Shown here piece after piece: positions 3,542 to 10,560 of a DNA stretch of 10,563 bases. Numbering within the stretch: position 1 is the first letter of the stretch; each line of letters starts with the position of its first letter. This DNA comes from Candidatus Margulisiibacteriota bacterium (GTDB taxonomy: Bacteria > Margulisbacteria > WOR-1 > XYC2-FULL-46-14 > JAHJBW01), in NCBI GenBank assembly GCA_018813405.1, contig JAHJBW010000070.1, positions 1 through 10,563 on the forward strand. The letters are read 5' to 3'. The position numbers and the translations under genes are program-made. The notes under the pieces are model-generated. The model was not told the DNA's origin and did no database searches. It was given only the letters and a program-made list of their open reading frames with translations.

Positions 3542-5863
3542 TTAGAATGACAGCTGGAACGATGAGGTAATGTTCATCTGGTCCTGCCCGGCATCAGTAT
3601 TATCTATTATCCTTGCAACGTCAAGGTTCCAGTAGCCGGATTCAAATATTGCCAGCGATGAATTGAAGCCGATCTTGTTGTTGATATTGTCACCCAGCAT
3701 ATTGACCGTGGCAATATCCAGGCCCAGAACAAAAGAGGGGGCGGGATTGACCCTGGTCTTTATAAGCACGCTTTCTGTTCCTCGCTCCGGCCCCAGCGCG
3801 GAGGGATTGGCCAGGCTGCTTAAATAGTAGTCTTCTCCCAGCTTCTGATACCCTAATGAAAAAGTGACGCCATAGTTTTGGGCCACATAGGTGATCGTGT
3901 ATTGTTCCGCCTGTGTGTCATCGACGGTCGTGACCCCCAATGGCCACAGGGCGTCAGGGTTGCTAAAGGTCAGGATGGCCTTTTCCGCGGTAAGCTCAAT
4001 TCCCTCGGGCAGATATATCTTCAAGCCAAGATATCCCTGAGAAACACTGGTAGACAGCAATGAAGCAAAGTCGGGGTCGGGAAGGTCGGTAATAAGACTG
4101 CCGCCTCCCAGTATCTCGAGCCAGCTTAAATATTCCGGAAGGCGCGGGCTTATGCTAACTATGCCGAAACTTGAGTCCTGTTTAATGTCGCCCAGATACC
4201 AAAACTTGCCGCCGGCAACCTTTAATGCTAATGGAGCGCTCAAGGAATCAACTATTATCATATCGGAGGCGGTATCCACGAAAAGGGTGTTGCCAAAGGG
4301 AGTATAGCCTTCGTAGAGGCTTGATCTCCCGCCCTGTAAAACCAGAGAGCGTTCCAGGTTGTTGGCAACCACATAGGCCTGATCTATGTAAGGCGAGATC
4401 GCCGTTGTCTGCCCAAAATCGTAGCTGGCGGTCAGGGAGGCGTATCCCAAGAAGAAGCTGCTGACCTGCCTGTTGACAGAAAAAGCGATCGACTGCGAAG
4501 CCGACAGGTTGTAGATGTCCTCTCCCGGGGCGTTGCCGTTGGCCGTCTGGCTGGCGGACAGAATAGTGTTGAGCGAGGTCAAAAAGCCAAAGTCCGCGGG
4601 TGGCGCGGCCATTTCCTTTCTTTCTTCCCTTAATTTTAGGACCACGGCCTTTATCAGGTTGACCGTAAAATCGCATAGCTCATACCTGTCCACAAACTCC
4701 TTGCCCTCGAACTGCTCTTCCGCGCCGCCCTCAAGCACGTTCAGGGCTATCAATTTTTGGACGGCCGGATATGCGAAATTGTTGCTGGGAACGTCGGGGA
4801 ACCCCTCATAGCCGGGGGCTTCTTCGAACGCTGTCACCCCCTCAAGGACTTGCTCTATGGCGGAAAAAACAAAATATACAAGTTGATATCGGTTGATCCT
4901 GCGGTCTCCATTGAACAGCTCCTGACGGTTGCCAGCAGTTAAAACGTCGATATCTATCAACTTTTGAATGGCCGGATAGGCAAAATTGGTAACAGGCACA
5001 TCTTTATAGGAAAGAGAGAAGGGTGCTTCTCTGAGGGCGCCTTTGTCGCCCATTACTATCGCCTCAATGATCTTGCTTATAAAGTCGGTCATCAAGTACC
5101 TGTTGATAAGTTTGTCCCCGTTAAAATCCTGGCCGGGCAGGGGGTGAAGAATGCCCGTCTCGGCCAGTTCCGCGATAGCAGGCGCCGCGAAATTGTCGTC
5201 AGGCACATCCGGATATGGAATGGAAACCAGCTTTTTTACGGTCTGGTTCTCTTTCAGAAAATACAGGCTGCGAACAGCAAAAGTCACCATTTGGTAGCGG
5301 TCCACCGGCTTTGACCCGCCAAAAAGGCCTGCGCCGTCCAAAAGCCCTGCGGCTATCAGCTTTTGAAGGTATTGATAGCAGGCCTCGTTTTGGGCGACGT
5401 CGGCATAGCCCCTCCTCCCGGGAGCCAGGGCAAGCTGTTCGTTCAGCGCCTTTTCAATAAAGGCCGCGTAATATATATAGAAAAGACTTCGGCTTAACTT
5501 CTGGCTGCCGTTAAAGGGCGTGTCCGGCTCAACATTTAACATCCCCAGCTTTACCAGGTCTTCAACTGCTTTGTACGCGTAATGCCCGGTCGGGATATCG
5601 GAGTAAAAGTTCAAGAGCGGCATTGATTCCAGCTCCCGGGTCATTCCCAACTGCTCAAGCGTGCGTTCCAGTATGACCGCCAGCTGGTACTTGTTGACCA
5701 AAGCTTTGCCGTTGAATTTTTTTTCGGCGCTGATAAGGCCGTTCTTATACGCGTCCTGCACGGCTGGATACGCCCAGTGATACCTTGAAACATCGCTGAA
5801 CGCGCCAAAGCATGGCAGCGCGAAAAATAGGGCAATTATGCAGATGAGAGCCTTCTTTTTCAC
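3542..5863 (-). CDS. SLH-repeat outer-membrane beta-barrel protein (OmpM/porin-like)
   Basis: The protein has 773 residues. Signal peptide at 1 to about 21 (MKKKALICIIALFFALPCFG). Residues 22-408 hold six degenerate SLH-like repeats, starting near 22, 86, 152, 216, 286 and 355. Each has the pattern [FY]xDVxxxNFAYPAVQKL...FNGDxxINRYQL. Residues about 425-773 are rich in alternating polar/hydrophobic strands and aromatics and end in SFQLSF, a terminal Phe as in outer-membrane barrels. SLH domains bind peptidoglycan-linked polymers, and SLH-plus-barrel proteins (OmpM, cyanobacterial porins) tie the outer membrane to the wall. Those usually carry a single SLH domain; six is unusual. The usual ITRAE-like motif is INRYQ here. 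The start codon is GTG: an in-frame TGA lies just upstream, inside the -10 box. The barrel part is not matched to a named porin family, so pore function is inferred. Confidence 0.85.
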   Translation of the reverse strand: MKKKALICIIALFFALPCFGAFSDVSRYHWAYPAVQDAYKNGLISAEKKFNGKALVNKYQLAVILERTLEQLGMTRELESMPLLNFYSDIPTGHYAYKAVEDLVKLGMLNVEPDTPFNGSQKLSRSLFYIYYAAFIEKALNEQLALAPGRRGYADVAQNEACYQYLQKLIAAGLLDGAGLFGGSKPVDRYQMVTFAVRSLYFLKENQTVKKLVSIPYPDVPDDNFAAPAIAELAETGILHPLPGQDFNGDKLINRYLMTDFISKIIEAIVMGDKGALREAPFSLSYKDVPVTNFAYPAIQKLIDIDVLTAGNRQELFNGDRRINRYQLVYFVFSAIEQVLEGVTAFEEAPGYEGFPDVPSNNFAYPAVQKLIALNVLEGGAEEQFEGKEFVDRYELCDFTVNLIKAVVLKLREERKEMAAPPADFGFLTSLNTILSASQTANGNAPGEDIYNLSASQSIAFSVNRQVSSFFLGYASLTASYDFGQTTAISPYIDQAYVVANNLERSLVLQGGRSSLYEGYTPFGNTLFVDTASDMIIVDSLSAPLALKVAGGKFWYLGDIKQDSSFGIVSISPRLPEYLSWLEILGGGSLITDLPDPDFASLLSTSVSQGYLGLKIYLPEGIELTAEKAILTFSNPDALWPLGVTTVDDTQAEQYTITYVAQNYGVTFSLGYQKLGEDYYLSSLANPSALGPERGTESVLIKTRVNPAPSFVLGLDIATVNMLGDNINNKIGFNSSLAIFESGYWNLDVARIIDNTDAGQDQMNITSSFQLSF

Positions 5864-5869
5864 GGCGAT

Positions 5870-5878
5870 ATTATATCA
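5870..5878 (-). promoter_or_regulatory. Extended -10 promoter of the SLH-barrel gene
   Basis: On the minus strand this reads TGATATAAT, a perfect extended -10 box, with only ATCGCC between it and the GTG start codon. The TGA of the box is in frame with the gene, so translation cannot begin earlier. The message is therefore predicted to be leaderless, and no Shine-Dalgarno sequence exists. Confidence 0.65.
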
Positions 5879-5902
5879 CAGCCCGGCTTGATATTTCCTG
5901 CC

Positions 5903-5916
5903 TGTTATTATATACT
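5903..5916 (+). promoter_or_regulatory. Promoter of the M23 peptidase operon
   Basis: TGTTATTAT (5903-5911, extended -10 with TATTAT) overlaps TATACT (5911-5916). Either box places the transcript start within about 2-7 nt of the ATG at 5925. An in-frame TAA at 5919-5921 rules out an earlier start, and no Shine-Dalgarno sequence is seen. It is divergent from the SLH-barrel promoter, 61 nt separating the two start codons. Confidence 0.45.
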
Positions 5917-5924
5917 TTTAATAT

Positions 5925-6872
5925 ATGGATGCCAGGAATAAAAGAAAGAATCCAAAATACTATTCCTTGCTGTTGATACCCCATGATTCAGGGAAGCCCC
6001 TAATAACGCTAAAACTACCCCAGCTTTTGGTCAGAAGCCTGGCAGTTTTTGCCCTGTTTTCTGTGCTGGTGGTCTCGGGATCGGTATTCTATTCTACATT
6101 CATATCGGGCAAGCTAATTCATTACAACAGGGTGGTTTCGCGGAACGCCGAACAAAACAAAAAGATCAGCAGTTTTGCTTCTGAGACGACCCTTATTAGA
6201 AATGAACTTCAAAGCATTTTGGACGAGAACAATAAATTAAGGGAAATGCTTGGCCTGAAGGTCAACAAGACCAAAATATATGAGCCCGGCAAGATAGAAC
6301 TTTTTAATTCAGAAAAGCAGAGCCGGATCAAAAACACCAAGCTGGCGATGCTTGAGGAAAAGATCGAAAAGGACCTGAAGCTGTCCCAAAAAGAAGTGCG
6401 GGACAGCAAAAAAAGCCTGGACGAGCTCAAGGCCAGGGTAAAACACCTCCTAAATAAAATTGCCTCCGCGCCATCAGTATGGCCCCTGCATGGCAGGATA
6501 GTTTCTGTCTACGGGTACCGAAACTATCCCTGGAGGGGCTTTCACAGCGGCGTCGATATTTCGGGCGCTTATGGCACGCCTATCAGATGCACTGCGCCGG
6601 GGGTGGTCTCTTTTGTGGGCTGGCGCAATGGTTATGGAAAAATTGTCGAGATAAATCACAGTGACGGGTTGTCCACACTCTATGCCCATCTTTCAAAGGC
6701 CGCGATCGCGGCCGGCACCAAGGTTGAAAGACAGCAAGTGGTTGGCTATGTCGGCACCACCGGCTATTCGACCGGTCCCCACCTGCATTACGAGGTAAGG
6801 AAATGGGGCGATACCATTAACCCTGCCGGCTTTTTAAATCTTGACATAAGGACGGCGAGCAAATACTTGTGA
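5925..6872 (+). CDS. Membrane-anchored M23 peptidoglycan endopeptidase
   Basis: The protein has 315 residues. A short cytoplasmic N-terminus (1-33) is followed by one membrane helix (about 34-57, LLVRSLAVFALFSVLVVSG) and two coiled-coil-like stretches (about 74-110 and 138-180). A C-terminal M23 (LytM/peptidase_M23) domain covers about 186-305. All zinc and catalytic residues are present: H207 and D211 (FHSGVD), H255 (YAHLS), H286 and H288 (GPHLHYE). This points to an active zinc enzyme that cuts cross-links in peptidoglycan on the periplasmic side, not a degenerate LytM activator. Its stop overlaps the bactofilin ATG by 1 nt (TGATG), so the two are translationally coupled. Bactofilin scaffolds and M23 peptidases work as pairs in Helicobacter (CcmA with Csd proteins), Leptospira and stalked alphaproteobacteria, so this one probably acts in local wall shaping. 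Confidence 0.93.
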   Translation: MDARNKRKNPKYYSLLLIPHDSGKPLITLKLPQLLVRSLAVFALFSVLVVSGSVFYSTFISGKLIHYNRVVSRNAEQNKKISSFASETTLIRNELQSILDENNKLREMLGLKVNKTKIYEPGKIELFNSEKQSRIKNTKLAMLEEKIEKDLKLSQKEVRDSKKSLDELKARVKHLLNKIASAPSVWPLHGRIVSVYGYRNYPWRGFHSGVDISGAYGTPIRCTAPGVVSFVGWRNGYGKIVEINHSDGLSTLYAHLSKAAIAAGTKVERQQVVGYVGTTGYSTGPHLHYEVRKWGDTINPAGFLNLDIRTASKYL

Positions 6873-7225
6873 TGAATAAAAAGGCCGAAACTATAAACTC
6901 AATAATCGGTGAAGGTGTTGCTCTAAAAGGAGAGATACGCTCTCCCGGCACTATCCACATTTCAGGCAGGATCGAAGGAGTGGTTGACAGCGACGGTGAT
7001 GTTTTCGTAAGCAGCAAGGGCCATGTCCTGGGCAACATATCCGGCAAAAAGGTGGTCGTTGCAGGCAAAGTTGACGGCGACATATGTGCCTCTCAGGGGC
7101 TGGACATCAACAAGTCCGGGTCTGTTAACGGGGAAATAACTACCGACCGACTTATCATTGAAGAGGGATCCGCATACATTGGACGCGTAAAGGTTAAAAC
7201 CCCTGTGGAAGTTAGCAGCAGCTGA
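6872..7225 (+). CDS. Bactofilin (polymer-forming cytoskeletal protein)
   Basis: The protein has 117 residues. Bactofilins form nucleotide-free filaments at the inner membrane and localise wall enzymes. Residues about 14-110 show repeating short beta-helix rungs: GEGVALKGEIRSPGTIHISG, GRIEGVVDSDGDVFVSS, GHVLGNISGKKVVVAG, KVDGDICAS, GSVNGEITTDRLIIEEG and SAYIGRVKV. The N-terminal tail is short (MNKKAETINS) and the C-terminal tail ends VEVSSS. I chose ATG at 6872 because it overlaps the M23 stop as TGATG. A GTG directly before it (6869) would add one residue and is possible. rsmI follows with the same TGATG overlap. Confidence 0.95.
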   Translation: MNKKAETINSIIGEGVALKGEIRSPGTIHISGRIEGVVDSDGDVFVSSKGHVLGNISGKKVVVAGKVDGDICASQGLDINKSGSVNGEITTDRLIIEEGSAYIGRVKVKTPVEVSSS

Positions 7226-7917
7226 TGCCCCTTTATATTTGCGCCACTCCCATTGGCAATCTTGAGGATATAACCTTTCGCGCCTTGCGCATCCTGAAAG
7301 AGGTGGACATCATTGCCGCCGAGGACACGCGGCACACAAAAAAACTGCTGGACCACTATGACATAAAGACCCCGGCAACTTCATATCACAAATTCAACAT
7401 CAAGGCCAAAACAGCATATCTTATTGATCTGCTTAAGGCGGGGAAGAACATTGCCCTGGTGTCCGACTCGGGCACGCCTGCGATTTCTGACCCAGGCTGT
7501 GAGCTGGTTCAGGCCAGTATTGAGCAGGGGATACAGGTTGTTACTATTCCGGGACCCTCTGCGGTGATCGCCGCGCTTTCCATTTCCGGGCTTCCCACCG
7601 ACAGCTTTTCTTTCGTTGGCTTTCTGCCTAAAAAGCCCGGCAAACGGCGAAAAGCGCTCGAAGGTTTGCAACAGGCCGGGGGGACTGCTATCATATATGA
7701 GTCGCCTTTCCGCCTGACCAAAACACTGGAGGCTGTCGTAGAGGTGTTAGGAGAATCCGTGCCTGTGGCAGTGGCCAGGGAGTTAACCAAAAAATTCGAA
7801 GAGGTCATAAGGGGAAGCGCCAGGGAGGTGAAAGAACACTTTTTAGTAAAGGCCCCAAAAGGAGAGATCGTTCTTCTTATAGATCTTGAACATGCGGCTC
7901 AGTCGGGAGAGATGTAA
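7225..7917 (+). CDS. rsmI: 16S rRNA 2'-O-methyltransferase RsmI (C1402)
   Basis: RsmI uses SAM to methylate the 2'-OH of C1402 in 16S rRNA near the ribosomal P site. Characteristic motifs are all present: ATPIGNLEDI (7-16), AEDTRHT (32-38), SDSGTPAISDPG (80-91), IPGPSA (108-113), VGFLP (131-135), ESPFR (159-163) and RELTKKFEE (185-193). The protein has 230 residues, about 50 fewer than the Escherichia coli protein. The catalytic tetrapyrrole-methylase-type fold is complete, but the small C-terminal domain is missing, as in many short family members. The ATG overlaps the bactofilin stop (TGATG). Its presence in a wall-shaping operon is probably just co-transcription. Confidence 0.96.
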   Translation: MPLYICATPIGNLEDITFRALRILKEVDIIAAEDTRHTKKLLDHYDIKTPATSYHKFNIKAKTAYLIDLLKAGKNIALVSDSGTPAISDPGCELVQASIEQGIQVVTIPGPSAVIAALSISGLPTDSFSFVGFLPKKPGKRRKALEGLQQAGGTAIIYESPFRLTKTLEAVVEVLGESVPVAVARELTKKFEEVIRGSAREVKEHFLVKAPKGEIVLLIDLEHAAQSGEM

Positions 7918-7975
7918 ACGGTTTTGCAGGTTCTATTCCTGCCTTGTTCAAGTGAGCGTTTCCGGGTTTTCCCCG
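7916..7975 (+). promoter_or_regulatory. Hairpin-rich leader before the TonB-dependent receptor
   Basis: AAACG (7916-7920) can pair with CGTTT (7957-7961), enclosing a hairpin GCAGG-TTCTATT-CCTGC (7926-7942). A second small hairpin CGGG/CCCG follows (7963-7975). It sits between rsmI and a vitamin- or metal-uptake type receptor, a place where riboswitches are common. It is far too short for a cobalamin riboswitch and matches no class I know. No T-run follows, so it is not a clear terminator. Confidence 0.3.
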
Positions 7976-8018
7976 AAAAATCTATACGTCATTATTTTAC
8001 AATGGAGGTATAGGTTGC

Positions 8019-8053
8019 AATGTTAAATGTTAAATGTTTAATGTCAAATGTTG
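8019..8053 (+). repeat. Five imperfect 7-bp tandem repeats at the receptor start codon
   Basis: The units are AATGTTA, AATGTTA, AATGTTT, AATGTCA and AATGTTG. Each holds an ATG, so ATGs recur every 7 nt in rotating frames. Only those at 8020 and 8041 are in the receptor frame. The Shine-Dalgarno sequence GGAGGT (8004-8009) is 10 nt before the first ATG. Gain or loss of one unit would shift the frame. Confidence 0.85.
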
Positions 8054-9885
8054 GAAAATTAATTCTGATCCTATTTCTATTCCCTTCTGTTTCTTATGCT
8101 ATTGAGATTCCCACCTATATCGGCACCGAGGTTGTGGTCACGGCGTCGCGCAGGCTTGAGCTTAAATCCCTTTCACCCTGGGCTACTTCTGTCATCAGCG
8201 AAAGGGATGTCGCGACCTCCGACGTGCTGACCGTCCCCGAGATACTGGAAAGCGTCCCCGGGGTTGACATGATCTCATACGGTTATCTGGGCGATATTTC
8301 CTCTATCCGCATCAGAGGGTCTTCTTCCCAGCAGGTGCTGGTGCTGGTCGACGGGCAAAGGATAAATTCCCCTCTTTTTGGCGGGGCCAATCTGTCCACC
8401 CTTATGATGGACGATGTTGTAAGGATAGAGGTGGTACGCACGCCGCTTTCTGTCCTCTATGGGTCGGACGCGGTGGGTGGCGTGGTCAACATCATCACCA
8501 GGACCCCGTCCAAGATGGGCAACATATTGTTCAGGTCATCATCCTATAATACTCAAAAGTTCCGCTGGGCGTACGGAGATCAAAACGGCCTGCTTTCCTA
8601 TTTTGTTTCCATCAACCAGATAAGTTCTGATGGCTTCAGGACCAACAGCTCCTTTTCCTCGTTCAACAATGATGTCACCCTGGTGTGGGATCCCACCAAC
8701 AAGGCCCGCATAAGCCTGGACAGCACCTTCTTCAATGGCGACAAGAGGGTTCCCGGCTCTGCCACCTTTCCGTCTCCCAACGCCAGCCAGAAGGACGTGC
8801 GCAGTCTGATAGGCGTGGCCGCGCGCCTGAAGGTGAACGATAGATTTGGACTGAGCGGCAGGATCTATCAGGACTACGAGAAGAACGCTTATAACGACCC
8901 CGATTTGGCGGCCTGGGGACTGGCCACCGGATATGAGAACCTCACGTATGTGAGGGGGATCGAGCTACAAAAAAATCTTATTATCGGACAGAACAACATA
9001 ATCGGCGGGATTGAGGCTCGCCAGGACGAAGGTGTTAGCAGCAGCATTGGGGGATCACGCTCCATTAATAATATCGCGATCTACGGCCAGGACACTTATG
9101 GGCCGGTGGAATTCGGGATCAGGGGAGATATGCACTCCGTTTCAGGCTCCTCGCTTTCTCCACGCATGGGTGTTAAGCAGTGGATCAATCCGGCCTTTGC
9201 CATGAGCCTGACCTATGCCACGGCCTTTAGAACTCCCAACCTCAACGAGCTTTTCGGCTACTATCCCCCCAGCTGGGCAGGCGGCCTGCCTTATGCCGGC
9301 AATACATCTCTTCAGCCCGAGCGCGGCCAGATGGTGGACCTGGGCATGGAATTCCATCCCTGCCCGACCATTATAAGCCAGCTTACCCTGTTCTTTGGAG
9401 AGACATCAGACCTTATCACCACCTCCTGGCCGCTTAATGCCGCCGGGACGGCTTACTCGCCGGTCAATATCGACCGCTCGACAAAGCAGGGGATCGAGCT
9501 TGAGATGGAAAAGAAGATCAGCGAGTTCAGCAAGGTGGCTTTCAACGGCACCTATCAAAAGGTCGTGGACAACAGCACGGGGCTTCAACTGGACTATGTG
9601 CCCGAGAACAAGGCAAACCTCTCGGTCAATATTGGCGAGAAGGACCAATGGCTGAACGTGGCCGTAAGATATGTGGGGGAGAGGAATTATACCGATTTTC
9701 TTACAGCCAGCCGAATGGCGCTTCCGGCCTATGCACTGCTGGATGTCTTTGCCGGCAAGGATTTTGGAGCGCTTGGCTTTAGCTTTGGCGTAGAAAATCT
9801 TGCCGATACGCAATATTTCGAGATAGCCGACTACCCCATGCCTGGCAGGAGAGTTTCCTTTGGATTGAATTATGATATAAAATAG
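8020..9885 (+). CDS. TonB-dependent outer-membrane receptor, BtuB-like
   Basis: The protein has 621 residues. Signal peptide about 1-27 (hydrophobic core LILILFLFPSVSYA). A TonB box EVVVTAS lies at 37-43. The plug domain is about 45-163, with VPEILESVPGVD (72-83), IRIRG (96-100), VLVLVDGQRINSP (106-118), IEVVRTPLSVLYGSDAVGG (136-154) and VVNIITRTP (155-163). A beta-barrel fills the rest, ending GRRVSFGLNYDIK. Length and plug most resemble the small-receptor group of BtuB (cobalamin) and related siderophore receptors; the substrate cannot be told. The start at 8020 is chosen because GGAGGT lies 10 nt upstream; an in-frame ATG at 8041 is an alternative. The start lies in 7-bp tandem repeats. 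A TonB gene follows 48 nt downstream, but no ExbB/ExbD or inner-membrane transporter is in the window. Confidence 0.94.
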   Translation: MLNVKCLMSNVGKLILILFLFPSVSYAIEIPTYIGTEVVVTASRRLELKSLSPWATSVISERDVATSDVLTVPEILESVPGVDMISYGYLGDISSIRIRGSSSQQVLVLVDGQRINSPLFGGANLSTLMMDDVVRIEVVRTPLSVLYGSDAVGGVVNIITRTPSKMGNILFRSSSYNTQKFRWAYGDQNGLLSYFVSINQISSDGFRTNSSFSSFNNDVTLVWDPTNKARISLDSTFFNGDKRVPGSATFPSPNASQKDVRSLIGVAARLKVNDRFGLSGRIYQDYEKNAYNDPDLAAWGLATGYENLTYVRGIELQKNLIIGQNNIIGGIEARQDEGVSSSIGGSRSINNIAIYGQDTYGPVEFGIRGDMHSVSGSSLSPRMGVKQWINPAFAMSLTYATAFRTPNLNELFGYYPPSWAGGLPYAGNTSLQPERGQMVDLGMEFHPCPTIISQLTLFFGETSDLITTSWPLNAAGTAYSPVNIDRSTKQGIELEMEKKISEFSKVAFNGTYQKVVDNSTGLQLDYVPENKANLSVNIGEKDQWLNVAVRYVGERNYTDFLTASRMALPAYALLDVFAGKDFGALGFSFGVENLADTQYFEIADYPMPGRRVSFGLNYDIK

Positions 9886-9888
9886 TCT

Positions 9889-9912
9889 ACCATGTACCAT
9901 GTGGTACATGGT
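9889..9912. promoter_or_regulatory. Perfect 10-bp inverted repeat before tonB (operator or hairpin)
   Basis: ACCATGTACC (9889-9898) and GGTACATGGT (9903-9912) are perfect reverse complements around ATGT. The element starts 3 nt after the receptor stop codon and directly abuts a TATAAT box (9913-9918) and the tonB Shine-Dalgarno sequence. It could be a binding site for a dimeric repressor, or an mRNA hairpin between two cistrons. No T-run follows. Confidence 0.6.
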
Positions 9913-9924
9913 TATAATAAGGAG
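9913..9924 (+). promoter_or_regulatory. Possible -10 box and Shine-Dalgarno of tonB
   Basis: TATAAT (9913-9918) is followed at once by AAGGAG (9919-9924), 9 nt before the ATG at 9934. The Shine-Dalgarno sequence decides the tonB start. The -10 box is plausible but would put the transcript start at or just after the Shine-Dalgarno sequence, so the promoter reading is weak. Confidence 0.35.
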
Positions 9925-9933
9925 TTGATCACT

Positions 9934-10446
9934 ATGTTCAAAGAAAGATCCATTGTAAACACATCTGTATTCATATTGGCCATTCTGGTAGCAGTGAGCT
10001 TTGCCTACCGGTACCGGCCCGTGTCTGCCCCGGCCACGCTTTCTGTTACCGCCCCGCTCGAGAAGGCCGCTGTGTCAGAAGCTCCGGCAGTTAATACCCT
10101 GAGGTCCATTGCTTCTGCCAGGGTCATATCTAATCCTGTGTCTGATCCTACGCCTAATTCCACCCCTGTCCCCGTTGTCCCTCCGACACTGCTTTCCAGG
10201 GTCCTGCCTGTTTATCCGTCAGGCGCGCAGACCGCCGGTATTGAGGGCACGGTTGTGATACGGGCTTTGGTCAGCGTTTCGGGTATGGTAGAATCTGTGG
10301 AAATAAAAACTTCCTCCGGCAGCGGGCTTCTGGATTCTTCTGCCGCTGACGCGATCTCGAAATGGGAGTTTTCTCCGGCAACCCGGGCTGGCGCTGTTCT
10401 GGCCAGCTGGTACGAAGTCCCGGTAAGGTTCGCATTAGAGGATTAA
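9934..10446 (+). CDS. tonB: TonB energy-transducing protein
   Basis: TonB passes energy from the inner-membrane proton gradient (through ExbB/ExbD) to outer-membrane receptors. The protein has 170 residues. It has an N-terminal membrane anchor (about 8-25, VNTSVFILAILVAVSFAY) and a linker (27-85) with a modest proline-rich part (NPVSDPTPNSTPVPVVPP). The C-terminal TonB domain is about 87-168, with LPVYPSGAQTAGIEGTVVIR (91-110) and AISKWEFSPAT (140-150). I place the start at 9934, not 9892, because AAGGAG lies 9 nt upstream and the next residues lead directly into the membrane anchor. The earlier in-frame ATG lies inside the inverted repeat. The linker is short for spanning a wide periplasm. 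It sits directly after the receptor gene, so the two probably work together. Confidence 0.92.
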   Translation: MFKERSIVNTSVFILAILVAVSFAYRYRPVSAPATLSVTAPLEKAAVSEAPAVNTLRSIASARVISNPVSDPTPNSTPVPVVPPTLLSRVLPVYPSGAQTAGIEGTVVIRALVSVSGMVESVEIKTSSGSGLLDSSAADAISKWEFSPATRAGAVLASWYEVPVRFALED

Positions 10447-10449
10447 ATT

Positions 10450-10560
10450 GTGGCTCTAGAAGGGCTGGGAAGAATGCTAATCTACATCGGTTCGGTCATA
10501 GTGGTGATCGGCAGCCCTTTCGTATATTTTCGCATTCAAGCCACCTCCCTACCATCGTGA
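10450..10560 (+). CDS. Short reading frame resembling the start of a DUF2905 membrane protein
   Basis: A GTG at 10450, with GAGG 8 nt upstream overlapping the tonB stop, opens a 36-residue frame: VALEGLGRMLIYIGSVIVVI, then GSPFVYFRIQATSLPS and a TGA stop. Residues 4-25 (GLGR-LIYIG-VIVVIG) look like the first membrane helix of DUF2905, a small two-helix family of about 65-70 residues. The expected glycine/proline-rich second half is missing. Either the gene is broken here, or the end of the sequence contains errors, or the likeness is chance. Confidence 0.35.
   Translation: MALEGLGRMLIYIGSVIVVIGSPFVYFRIQATSLPS

Noticed and set aside
4248..4676. 142-residue alternative frame on the minus strand inside the SLH-barrel gene
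   Set aside because: It is out of frame with a continuous 773-residue protein with a signal peptide and repeats, and has no start signal.
7926..7942. GCAGG-TTCTATT-CCTGC as a second tRNA T-arm remnant
   Set aside because: The loop has T at the position where tRNAs need a purine, and nothing around it fits the rest of a tRNA. A plain hairpin is more likely.
7918..8019. Cobalamin riboswitch before the BtuB-like receptor
   Set aside because: The gap is about 100 nt, too short, and the conserved cobalamin box is absent.
9892..9933. Earlier tonB start adding 14 residues
   Set aside because: The upstream ATG lies inside the inverted repeat, has no Shine-Dalgarno sequence and adds a stretch unlike a TonB N-terminus. 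The ATG at 9934 has AAGGAG at good spacing.
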